A DNA stretch of 6,763 bases. It comes from an uncultured Sphingorhabdus sp. Lineage in GTDB: Bacteria > Pseudomonadota > Alphaproteobacteria > Sphingomonadales > Sphingomonadaceae. Positions 1-6,081 of this stretch are shown piece by piece (the first letter of the stretch is position 1; each line of letters starts with the position of its first letter). Made by a program: the position numbers and the translations under genes. The notes under the pieces are model-generated. The model searched no databases, had not been told where the DNA came from, and saw nothing but the letters and a program-made list of their open reading frames with translations. The stretch covers positions 1-6,763 of the forward strand of contig CALMYW010000108.1 in NCBI GenBank assembly GCA_937873665.1. Direction: 5' to 3'.

Positions 1-71
1 CTTGCGGAGCCTGAATCAGATCATGCCTCTCGGATCAATGGGTCCTGAGCCTAGAGGAAGGCTTTCCCCTG

Positions 72-950
72 TTATACCAGAGATCCTGTCAAGACCGGAT
101 CGTCGCAGTGCGGACAGGTTTGAAAAGGGTTTTGTCGCACGATCTTGCTGTAGAACGGGTCTGTGATCGCGCTTGGGTGGGTATGTCCTGCGATCCATTC
201 AGGTGGAATGTCACGGCGCAATACAAACGAAAAATCGAATTCTGGAACAAGGTCATCCCTTGCCACAATCTGACGGCTCCATTCACGAAGCAGGTACCAG
301 GCAAGTTCCTTGCGGGTTTCAGGCGCGATTGTGCTCAAGGGGAGATGCACTTCGATGATCGTCGGCGCGCCATACGTTCTGAGGGCGGCATGTGCTTCCC
401 AGCCAAGTAGAACTTGAAGCCATTCACTACCGTAGAGGAGATAGTGCCCGCATCCATTGGGAAGTAACCTGTCGTCGGCCATGAGGTAAACCTGACCAGT
501 GTCCCGATCTCGATCGTCAAATGCAGCCAGACGTGCCTCGATTTGGGAGCGAAGCAGGGCAAGCCCGGGCACATCAGCAACTAGGCTGCGAGCATGTTCA
601 GCAAGAATAACCGGGTCATTGCACTTGATGCCCTCAGCGTGAAACACTCCCGCATCGACAGGCCTGCAACCGTGATAGGCTACTATCAGGGCATCTTCGA
701 TCGCGGCTGCCAGATTTTCCGTCAGTTGCTTGGCGTCCTGGCCGACCACTGCGCAGACTCTGTCTACCCATGCTGGATCATCAATGGCATCGATTGTCGT
801 GCTCTGTGCGGCCAAACCGGTGCGAGCATCAGCAGGCAGTCGCGGTTCCAGCCATTTTGCCAGTCTTCCCATCCAGGTTGGGTGCGCCTTCCATTCGAAG
901 AGGGCGCCAGACCATGGGTTTTCAGCTTGGACCGGATTTGGATTTGGCAT
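72..950 (-). CDS. Hypothetical protein, possible ADP-ribosyltransferase-like fold
   Basis: 292 aa; no family recognised with certainty. The ATG is chosen because it overlaps the TGA of the upstream HEPN gene by one base (TGATG), a typical translational-coupling junction. An upstream in-frame start at 1061 would sit deep inside that gene. Visible features are: YHGCR at about residues 92-96; GQVYL at 152-156; a well-ordered hydrophobic block GHYLLYGSEWL at 168-178; a strand-like TIIEVHLPL at 197-205; and a C-terminal CPHC (279-282) that could hold half a zinc site. The series H93, Y155, E176 resembles the H-Y-E order of ADP-ribosyltransferase folds, and the YHGxR and YGSE surroundings also fit. 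This assignment is inferred from pattern memory, not from an alignment. No signal peptide or membrane segment is seen, so it is probably cytosolic. Co-translation with a HEPN protein suggests a joint function, such as toxin and partner or two subunits. It could equally be a structural or accessory protein. Confidence 0.85.
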   Translation of the reverse strand: MPNPNPVQAENPWSGALFEWKAHPTWMGRLAKWLEPRLPADARTGLAAQSTTIDAIDDPAWVDRVCAVVGQDAKQLTENLAAAIEDALIVAYHGCRPVDAGVFHAEGIKCNDPVILAEHARSLVADVPGLALLRSQIEARLAAFDDRDRDTGQVYLMADDRLLPNGCGHYLLYGSEWLQVLLGWEAHAALRTYGAPTIIEVHLPLSTIAPETRKELAWYLLREWSRQIVARDDLVPEFDFSFVLRRDIPPEWIAGHTHPSAITDPFYSKIVRQNPFQTCPHCDDPVLTGSLV

Positions 951-1921
951 CAATCCTCTCGCTTCACCTTTTCGGCGACATAGGCGCAGTAAGAGCAGAG
1001 CCCCTCGTCCAGACCATCCAGATAGTCCTGTATGCCGATCCCGGTGCCGCACCGGATGCATTCGGATCGATAGTCAAGCGGCTCGCTGCAATTTGCACAG
1101 CAATCTTCTCCCTCAACCAAAGTATGCCTGTCGCAAGCCGGGCACTGGTAGAGAGGACCGTCCTCCATTGCATCCTTGTACCGAACATAGGCGCTGGAAG
1201 CGTAGAGGTCGTCGAGTGCTTGTTCGATGACATCGCCTGCTTCCGGCTTGGCGCCGCAGGTACGGCATCGAAACTCGATATCATCTTGCGCCTCATTATC
1301 TCCATCAACCTGTTCAATAAGTTCTGACTGACAGCTCGGGCATCGCAGCCCTGCGCCAGCAACTGAGGGCGAGTGCCAGGCCACGCCCGCCAGTGTCTTC
1401 CGGGCTGCCTGCAATTCCTGATCGTAGAGATCCTTCGTCTCCAGCATGACTGTCCAGGCATTGCCAAGCAGCGCCAGCGGGTCCTCATCCAACTGACGGA
1501 AGAGTGAAGCCACGACCGGGAAGCCCTTGCTAATCGCGGCGCGAATGGCTGCCGCGGACTCGGACGTATAGTGATGCTCCATATCGTTGCGGATCTTGTT
1601 GAGGCTCCTGAGGGCGCTGTGGTCGATCGCAATGCCGAAGTCGCGGGCGCGATCGCCGATCTGTTGAAAATCAACTGTGGTGTGGCCGACCTGCTCCATT
1701 TCAATGCCACCCTGACCATCGGGAATCGGCTTGAGCTTCGCACCGATGACGACGTTGGGGTCCGCCTCTGGTGCGGCACGAACCAGTGCTTCCTTGGCAA
1801 GCAGCAGTACGCCGGCATAGAAATTCCGCACAGCCGAAATGTCGCGGTCATGGTCCTGTTGCTGAAAGTCTTCGACGCCCATGCGGATCGATGCGACGGC
1901 ATTAGCAAATAGCGATGACAA
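950..1921 (-). CDS. HEPN-like protein with three C-terminal CxxC zinc-ribbon pairs
   Basis: 323 aa. The TTG start is favoured by a strong Shine-Dalgarno (GGGAGGA, 1926-1932) five bases upstream; no ATG is better placed. The N-terminal ~170 residues are helical in character. They contain an F-x3-G-x-LL-x-KE-x-L segment (residues 34-46) and RNDMEHHY (111-118), which matches the R-[ND]-x3-4-H signature of HEPN ribonucleases (R111, H116/H117). The C-terminal half has regularly spaced CxxC pairs: C194/C197 with C219/C222, C260/C263 with C275/C278, and C288/C291 with C309/C312. These are consistent with three zinc-ribbon modules for nucleic-acid or protein binding. HEPN domains are common RNases in toxin-antitoxin and abortive-infection systems; the RNase role here is inferred from the motif alone. 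The next gene is coupled to it by TGATG. An alternative is a HEPN/DUF4145-type protein without catalysis. Confidence 0.88.
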   Translation of the reverse strand: MSSLFANAVASIRMGVEDFQQQDHDRDISAVRNFYAGVLLLAKEALVRAAPEADPNVVIGAKLKPIPDGQGGIEMEQVGHTTVDFQQIGDRARDFGIAIDHSALRSLNKIRNDMEHHYTSESAAAIRAAISKGFPVVASLFRQLDEDPLALLGNAWTVMLETKDLYDQELQAARKTLAGVAWHSPSVAGAGLRCPSCQSELIEQVDGDNEAQDDIEFRCRTCGAKPEAGDVIEQALDDLYASSAYVRYKDAMEDGPLYQCPACDRHTLVEGEDCCANCSEPLDYRSECIRCGTGIGIQDYLDGLDEGLCSYCAYVAEKVKRED

Positions 1922-1925
1922 GCGA

Positions 1926-1932
1926 TCCTCCC
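1926..1932 (-). promoter_or_regulatory. Strong Shine-Dalgarno that fixes a TTG start
   Basis: GGGAGGA read on the - strand, five bases before the TTG at 1921-1919. It is the best ribosome-binding site in the window and is the main reason for accepting a non-ATG start for the HEPN-like gene. Confidence 0.75.
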
Positions 1933-1944
1933 AGCGCGGCGAAG

Positions 1945-1971
1945 ATCATAGGACCATCCGCTGTCCCGCAA
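1945..1971 (-). promoter_or_regulatory. Candidate internal promoter before the HEPN-like gene
   Basis: On the - strand TATGAT (1950-1945, five of six matches to TATAAT) is preceded by TTGCGG (1971-1966) with a short 15-base spacer. Transcription would begin near 1938, giving a leader of under 20 bases that still includes the Shine-Dalgarno. The 91-bp gap (1922-2012) is the largest within the leftward gene series, so a separate transcript for the last two genes is possible. The -35 is weak and the spacing is short, so this remains tentative. Confidence 0.25.
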
Positions 1972-1990
1972 TTAATTCAAGCTAGAAGTG

Positions 1991-2009
1991 AACAACCAGT
2001 CGAGTTGTT
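1991..2009. repeat. Inverted repeat between TIR-like and HEPN-like genes
   Basis: AACAAC (1991-1996) and GTTGTT (2004-2009) form a perfect 6-bp stem with a 7-base loop, starting four bases after the stop codon of the TIR-like gene. It is AT-rich and not followed by a T run on the - strand, so it is a poor intrinsic terminator. It could be a weak 3' stabilising hairpin or a protein-binding site, or chance. Confidence 0.3.
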
Positions 2010-2012
2010 GGG

Positions 2013-3254
2013 CTATTGGTCAGCGGCAATCCTGAACTGCTCGACTGTCAAAGGCGGCAGCCCGTAGGCTTCGGCCATTGCATTGAAGACCTCACGAACT
2101 GCCGCGGCCACCGTGTCGTCGTTGATCTCGGCAAGTTTGATTTCGCGTTCGACTCTGCCTTCAAGGGCGAACGCGCCGCCGTCGCTTCCAAAGCGATTCG
2201 GCCAGCTTGTCTCGGATAGACCTTCAGCGCCCAACCTAAGGCGCCACGGACCTTTTCCGCCAAGGGCCATGGCAACGCGCGCATTGCCCGCAATCCAGCC
2301 CGACCATCGCTGAATCGCATATTGTGTTGCGAACACCGGCTTCGCGCTGCCGCTGTTGAAGAAACTCGAGGCAACACCCCAAAGTTCACCGGTGTCCTTG
2401 AACCAGCGGGTTGCGGTCGGCGTCACGCCACTTTCCCGAACAGTCTCGCTTGAGCGAAAGATCAGGAAGCCGCCGGTCGTAGGACCGTAGTCCATTCCGC
2501 TGCAGCGACCGAGTGGTAGAGGATGGCCCGTCGGGCTATCCATGATTTCTGCCCAATTCTCTGCGCAGACCCAAACCGTTGGAAGGAGCCTTGCGAATCC
2601 GAACGGCGCCCCCTCGGGTCGAATTTTGGTGCCTTCGCCGTAACCAAGATTGACCGGTAACGGGGTGCCGCCGTCTTTCCAGATGCCCGGAATATCAGGC
2701 TCTGAATCTTTCCAGTCGTTGCGTTCGATTGCAACTTGGCCTGCAGCCTGAAGCGACGCACGGATACGCCGTTCGAGTTCAGACGAAACATCAGTGCGCA
2801 CCTTGCGCAACTCGGCAGTGGGCGCACCGATTGGCAAGTGAAACGCGACCGGGCCGCGGCGATGCCGCATGTCGAAGGGCAAGTCCTCGGGCTTGGCATC
2901 TGTCAGTGCCGTATTCCACACCGTGATAACGCGCTCGGTTCCCAGGGCGCGTTTGGCGTAGCCAAGCTCGATCAATACATTCGGGTTGGCGACGTGCTTT
3001 CCACCGTCTGTTACAGCAATTGGAGTGACATCAGCGATGAAGACCGCTGCCGCCTCGATCTTTGCCAGGATCGACGCCACGATATCTGGCGAACCGGGCA
3101 TGTCTTTGGTGTCGTGATCGATCTCCGGTCGATCAGCTTCCTCCAAGTCGACCGCGATACGGTCCAGCGCCGCGATCAGCGCGTCACGGATCAGGCTTCT
3201 GGTCTCGCGGGACGGTTGGTCACTTTGCCAGGACCAGAATACAGTTTGTGCCAA
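2013..3254 (-). CDS. TIR-like / nucleotide-hydrolase-like domain protein
   Basis: 413 aa with a TTG start. AGGA at 3262-3265 lies seven bases upstream, and the protein then begins directly with the conserved VFWSWQSD strand, so an upstream start is not needed. The N-terminal ~150 residues match the pattern of bacterial TIR-like predicted nucleotide-binding domains: FWSWQSD at 6-12; an amphipathic helix at 17-36; DTKDMPGSPDI at 48-58; AAAVFIADVTPI at 68-79; and NPNVLIELGYA at 90-100, where E96 is the likely catalytic glutamate; then DMRHRRGPVAF at 128-138. Related TIR and deoxyribosyltransferase-like folds cleave NAD or nucleosides, and many act as antiphage effectors. That activity is inferred here. 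Residues ~190-413 are not recognised; they include an FKDTGELWG stretch and a glycine-rich GWIAGNARVAMALGGKGPW region, perhaps a ligand-sensing or regulatory domain. The gene lies 66 bases after the XRE-peptidase gene with no clear terminator between them. Confidence 0.9.
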   Translation of the reverse strand: MAQTVFWSWQSDQPSRETRSLIRDALIAALDRIAVDLEEADRPEIDHDTKDMPGSPDIVASILAKIEAAAVFIADVTPIAVTDGGKHVANPNVLIELGYAKRALGTERVITVWNTALTDAKPEDLPFDMRHRRGPVAFHLPIGAPTAELRKVRTDVSSELERRIRASLQAAGQVAIERNDWKDSEPDIPGIWKDGGTPLPVNLGYGEGTKIRPEGAPFGFARLLPTVWVCAENWAEIMDSPTGHPLPLGRCSGMDYGPTTGGFLIFRSSETVRESGVTPTATRWFKDTGELWGVASSFFNSGSAKPVFATQYAIQRWSGWIAGNARVAMALGGKGPWRLRLGAEGLSETSWPNRFGSDGGAFALEGRVEREIKLAEINDDTVAAAVREVFNAMAEAYGLPPLTVEQFRIAADQ

Positions 3255-3261
3255 GGGCTGG

Positions 3262-3265
3262 TCCT
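3262..3265 (-). promoter_or_regulatory. Ribosome-binding site supporting a TTG start
   Basis: AGGA on the - strand, seven bases upstream of the TTG at 3254-3252. The nearest upstream ATG (3273-3271) is in another reading frame, so this site decides the start of the TIR-like gene. Confidence 0.55.
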
Positions 3266-3320
3266 GATTCCATAACGTCGCATAGGTGCTCGGCTCCTTC
3301 GGCCAAGCTTCCTACGCCGT

Positions 3321-4508
3321 TCAGTCCTTGTCGCCGAAGATCGACACCACGTTGCACTGCTGCCTGAATTCATCCTTCAGGATCGGTGCTGCCCTACGGT
3401 CAGTGATTCCAGAAAGCGTGCCTGGTTCCAGGTCGGCCAGCTCCTCAAGATCGGCAACGGGAAGGGGCAAGGCTTTGAGAATTTGGCTCGCTGATTGCAC
3501 CCCTTCTTCCATCAGCATTTCAAAGCTGCGTCGGATGAGCTGGGGTTCCTCGACTTCGAGCTTGCCGTCCAACGGCTCTCCGGTCCGCCAGCCTCTGCGA
3601 TTGTAATTGATCCACAGGCGGCGAGCATCGTCGTCATCAATCAGATCCAGTTGCTTGCTGCGCATGATCATGGCGCCGACAGAAGCGCCCCAGCGCTCTT
3701 TCAGCGTCAGGAAGCCGTCCAGCGACGGTGCATAGAGCTCGCCTGTGAAATCGGCTTCCGGCAGAAGCATGGCGGACGCGATCTGATCGGCCTGCTTCTC
3801 GACCGCCTTGTAGAAGGCACGGTCATTCAGCCGACGTTGCGGAATGTTGGCGTGGCAAACAATATGGGCCAGTTCATGGAGTACATCGAAACGCTGCCGA
3901 CACGCGCTAGCCTTGTCACGCGACAGGACAACGAATGGAATGCCGAAGCGATCGGACCACTGGGAGAAGGCGTCGAGCTTGTCTGCGCGCACATGGATCC
4001 TCGAAACGAGAATGCCGTTGTTTTCCAGAAGTTCGACCGTGTCCGGCATTGGGCCGGGACGAATGTCCCAGAACTCCCGGATCTCCTGAGCTACCCGCTC
4101 AACGAAATCGGAGCTGCCAAAGCTGTCTTCGGCAAATTCGATTGTCGGAATGTTCAGGGCAGGGAGTTCGAAAAATGAGGCCAGATAATCGACGAGTTCC
4201 TTCATCCATTCCAGACGCACTTCGGCCCGGTCGCGCGCAAGCGGTGGCGCTGATAGCCGCGCGCGCCAAAAGATCGGTCGCTCGTCGCGTTCCGGCGCAG
4301 ACCGCAGGAAATAGTCGTGTGGAAACTTGAGGGTGGCGGCGAGGTTGTGAACGACGTCCAGCTTGGGGCTCTGCCTGTCATTCTCATATTTGGAGATCGA
4401 CTGCACGCTAACGCCGACCATATCAGCGAGGTCGGTTGCGCTGATTCCCCGCGCCTTGCGCGCCTCGGTCAGACGCGCACCCACGAATCCCTGGGCGATG
4501 ATGCTCAT
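3321..4508 (-). CDS. XRE helix-turn-helix / ImmA-IrrE-type zinc metallopeptidase fusion
   Basis: 395 aa. Residues ~8-63 are an XRE-family DNA-binding domain (ARLTEARKARGISATDLADM, then GVSVQSISKYEND as the recognition helix region). After a linker with the WRAR segment typical of this fused family comes the peptidase: RFDVLHELAHIVCH at 206-219 carries the HExxH zinc motif (H211, E212, H215). EKQADQIASAMLLP at 237-250 supplies the likely third ligand E238. Known ImmA/IrrE peptidases cleave repressors or antitoxins in response to stress or mobile-element signals. In the fused form the same polypeptide can bind DNA and cut a partner. About 145 residues follow the E238 segment and are not assigned. 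The ATG overlaps the upstream stop as ATGA, so the two genes are probably translationally coupled. A palindrome over the promoter at 5227-5239 is a possible operator. The peptidase substrate is unknown; the 232-aa neighbour is the first candidate. Confidence 0.96.
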   Translation of the reverse strand: MSIIAQGFVGARLTEARKARGISATDLADMVGVSVQSISKYENDRQSPKLDVVHNLAATLKFPHDYFLRSAPERDERPIFWRARLSAPPLARDRAEVRLEWMKELVDYLASFFELPALNIPTIEFAEDSFGSSDFVERVAQEIREFWDIRPGPMPDTVELLENNGILVSRIHVRADKLDAFSQWSDRFGIPFVVLSRDKASACRQRFDVLHELAHIVCHANIPQRRLNDRAFYKAVEKQADQIASAMLLPEADFTGELYAPSLDGFLTLKERWGASVGAMIMRSKQLDLIDDDDARRLWINYNRRGWRTGEPLDGKLEVEEPQLIRRSFEMLMEEGVQSASQILKALPLPVADLEELADLEPGTLSGITDRRAAPILKDEFRQQCNVVSIFGDKD

Positions 4509-5203
4509 TTTTGGCCGTCCGTTCCGGTACCTTCATCATCCTTGGGCTTTTTCCAGCGTAGCGAACGCTTCGGAGCACTCTTCTTGGGCGCTTCAGGATA
4601 AGCCGCGAGAATCTCGGTGATGCTCAATTCGACAGCCCACGCTTTGAAATCGCGCGCCGGCACGCAGAGCTGGATCGTCCCAAGCTTCTGCTCATCCGTG
4701 TTGAACCGCCGGCCAACCGGATTGTGGGCGATGACGCCATAAACGTTGGGCATGATGAATGCCCCATCGGGTTCATCGCCGAGATCGAGGCGCGGCAGAT
4801 CCATTGCATTGGCGAGGCGTTCGCGGAATTTGGCGGGCTGCGGCATGGAGCCGATAGCCTGGACGTAGGACTGGGTCATGGCGACCTCGTCCTTGAAGGC
4901 ATAGGCATGGCGGCGATTATTCTGCACAATCAAGCTCATCGAATGCGACATGCCGTACTTGGCGGCGAGGTCGATCAAGAGCTTTTCCATGCGAAAATGC
5001 CGCCGCTGGAGTAGGTCATCGATCTTCTGATCCGGCAGGACGTTGCGGTCGGTCGCCACATCGGCGAACACGTCCGCATAGGTGATCTTCGACAATTCGC
5101 GCAGGTCGATCCAGAACTGAGCCGGGGTATCCCGGACTATCATGGTGATTGTTGTGGCCCGAAGGCGTTCATAAGCGTCCATGCGAATCTGGCCCTTGGT
5201 CAT
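4505..5203 (-). CDS. Hypothetical protein, partner of the XRE-peptidase
   Basis: 232 aa, family not recognised. The ATG at 5203 is preferred because AGGA (5207-5210) lies just upstream. A TTG at 5221 is also in frame, but it would lie at or before the predicted transcription start. A further in-frame ATG at 5182 cannot be excluded. The sequence looks soluble and mixed alpha/beta. It has a helical N-terminal half, an IMPNVYGVIAHNP segment at about 150-162, a strand-like GTIQLCVPA at 175-183, and a strongly basic tail KKSAPKRSLRWKKPK at 207-221 that could touch nucleic acid. It is the first gene of the leftward unit and shares a 4-base ATGA overlap with the XRE-ImmA gene, which implies matched production. 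Plausible but unproven roles are peptidase substrate, co-regulator or signal sensor. Confidence 0.85.
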   Translation of the reverse strand: MTKGQIRMDAYERLRATTITMIVRDTPAQFWIDLRELSKITYADVFADVATDRNVLPDQKIDDLLQRRHFRMEKLLIDLAAKYGMSHSMSLIVQNNRRHAYAFKDEVAMTQSYVQAIGSMPQPAKFRERLANAMDLPRLDLGDEPDGAFIMPNVYGVIAHNPVGRRFNTDEQKLGTIQLCVPARDFKAWAVELSITEILAAYPEAPKKSAPKRSLRWKKPKDDEGTGTDGQK

Positions 5204-5224
5204 TTTTCCTGCAAAGCACAAATT

Positions 5225-5253
5225 CGTTTAATCGTTAAAGAGTTTCGTGTCAA
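5225..5253 (-). promoter_or_regulatory. Promoter of the leftward unit
   Basis: On the - strand a perfect TTGACA -35 (5253-5248) is followed after 17 bases by TAAACG (5230-5225), a weak -10. Transcription would start near 5218, giving a leader of about 15 bases before the ATG at 5203. The -35 match and spacing are good and the -10 is poor, as is common in alphaproteobacteria or for activated or repressed promoters. Confidence 0.5.
5227..5239. promoter_or_regulatory. Palindrome over the leftward -10, candidate operator
   Basis: TTTAA-TCG-TTAAA is a perfect 5-bp inverted repeat with a 3-base centre. It overlaps the predicted -10 and the spacer of the leftward promoter. The position suits a repressor, and the XRE domain encoded by the second gene is the obvious candidate (inference). 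Short AT-rich palindromes can arise by chance. Confidence 0.35.
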
Positions 5254-5356
5254 CTGCTCGGACGTGGCGCAAGGCATGATCCGGCAGGGTTACCAGTGCG
5301 AGGTGATAACGCTGCGGTCTTCCCTTTCTCCCAAACTTAGATCCACGATGTGGCCC

Positions 5357-5384
5357 GTCCGAAATCCGTCTACATTTTTCGGAC
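5357..5384. repeat. AbiEi-type operator copy 1 (28-bp inverted repeat)
   Basis: GTCCGAAA (5357-5364) and TTTCGGAC (5377-5384) are perfect 8-bp arms around a 12-base spacer. The same unit recurs 46 bp downstream with the same geometry and a shared CTACAT in the same spacer position. Known AbiEi antitoxins repress their own operon by binding two inverted repeats in the promoter, and this pair fits that pattern. Confidence 0.7.
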
Positions 5385-5402
5385 AATGGCGATTTGGGCT
5401 GT

Positions 5403-5430
5403 GTCCGAAGTTATGCTACATATTTCGGAC
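5403..5430. repeat. AbiEi-type operator copy 2, abutting the start codon
   Basis: GTCCGAAG (5403-5410), 12-base spacer, TTTCGGAC (5423-5430). Allowing the outermost bases, TGTCCGAA (5402-5409) and TTCGGACA (5424-5431) pair perfectly. The right half is nearly identical to copy 1: 5370-5385 and 5416-5431 differ at one of 16 bases. The spacer contains TATGCT (5412-5417), a possible -10, so a bound repressor would cover the promoter. The site ends at the A of the antitoxin ATG. Confidence 0.7.
5412..5417 (+). promoter_or_regulatory. Candidate -10 of the abiE operon
   Basis: TATGCT matches TATAAT at four of six positions and lies in the spacer of the second operator copy. No convincing -35 is seen at 16-18 bp. 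Initiation about seven bases downstream would give a leader of only a few bases, consistent with the lack of a clear Shine-Dalgarno before the ATG at 5431. Confidence 0.3.
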
Positions 5431-6081
5431 ATGGACAAAATCCCGCCTGGACTGAAAGCGCAAATTCTCGATCGTGTAAGCCGAGCGGCGGCGCACACTG
5501 TCTGGACACCGGCCGACTTCCTCGACCTCGCCGGCCGTGATGCGGTCGACAAGACCCTCCAGCGTTTGGTCAAATGGGGCGAGCTGCGCCGGATCGATCG
5601 CGGACTTTATGACAAACCGCAGTTCAACAGCCTGACCCGGCAGGACAATGCCCCCGATCCACGCGCGGTCATCGACGCCGTTGCGCGGCGTGATCAGATC
5701 CGCGTCCTGGTCGACGGAATGACGGCGGCCAACGATCTCGGCTTCACCAATGCCGTACCGGCGAAGATCGTCGTGCACAGCGAAGCGCGCGCCAAGTCGA
5801 TCAAGCTCGGTAATCTCACCATCGAGTTCAAAATGACCGCTGCGAGCAAACTCTATTGGGCGGGACGCCCGGCCATGAGGATCGTCCAGGCGCTGCACTG
5901 GCTGCGCGATACAATGTCGACGGACGACACCGAACAATGGCGCCAGCACCTCGCCATCCTTCTCGGCAATCCCGCCCACGGCGCGGCATTGCGCGCTGAT
6001 CTTGCCGAGGGGCTGCCAACGCTCCCGGCATGGATGCAGGAACTGCTCCGTCCGCTCGTCTCGGAAGCGCCCAGCGAATGA
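5431..6081 (+). CDS. abiEi: AbiEi-like (DUF6088-type) antitoxin / autorepressor
   Basis: 216 aa. It begins MDKIPPGLKAQILDRV; an in-frame GTG at 5350 is rejected because the extension would run through both operator repeats. Residues ~15-65 form a winged helix-turn-helix: VWTPADFLDLAGRDAVDKTL then RLVKWGELRRIDRGLYDKP, the hallmark 'G-x-L-x-R-x-x-x-G-x-Y' antitoxin signature. The middle carries the family block ARRDQIRVLVDGMTAANDLGFTNAVPAKIVV (about 85-115), followed by a C-terminal domain that counters the toxin in this family. Known AbiEi proteins neutralise AbiEii without a direct complex (type IV toxin-antitoxin) and repress their own promoter. The two inverted repeats directly upstream are its likely binding sites. 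The stop overlaps the toxin start as ATGA. Confidence 0.92.
   Translation: MDKIPPGLKAQILDRVSRAAAHTVWTPADFLDLAGRDAVDKTLQRLVKWGELRRIDRGLYDKPQFNSLTRQDNAPDPRAVIDAVARRDQIRVLVDGMTAANDLGFTNAVPAKIVVHSEARAKSIKLGNLTIEFKMTAASKLYWAGRPAMRIVQALHWLRDTMSTDDTEQWRQHLAILLGNPAHGAALRADLAEGLPTLPAWMQELLRPLVSEAPSE

Noticed and set aside
48..63. Stem AGCCT/AGGCT downstream of the last leftward gene as a terminator
   Set aside because: Only five pairs and no T run on the - strand; too weak to call.
594..1327. Long open frames on the + strand opposite the HEPN-like and ART-like genes
   Set aside because: They run antisense to two genes with coherent motifs, good start signals and TGATG coupling. Their translations are low-complexity and resemble no family.
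3495..4178. 227-codon open frame on the + strand
   Set aside because: Antisense to the XRE-ImmA gene, whose HTH and HExxH motifs are clear; no ribosome-binding site or recognisable domain.
5257..5266. Extra half-site like TCGGAC near the leftward -35
   Set aside because: Has no partner arm at the spacing of the two real operator copies; a 6-base match is expected by chance.
5292..5330. Short stretch that looks vaguely tRNA-like in the divergent intergenic region
   Set aside because: No acceptor or T-arm pairing and no TTCRA loop could be found.
5350..5430. GTG-initiated N-terminal extension of the antitoxin
   Set aside because: Would be encoded by the two operator repeats and has no ribosome-binding site; family homology starts after the ATG at 5431.
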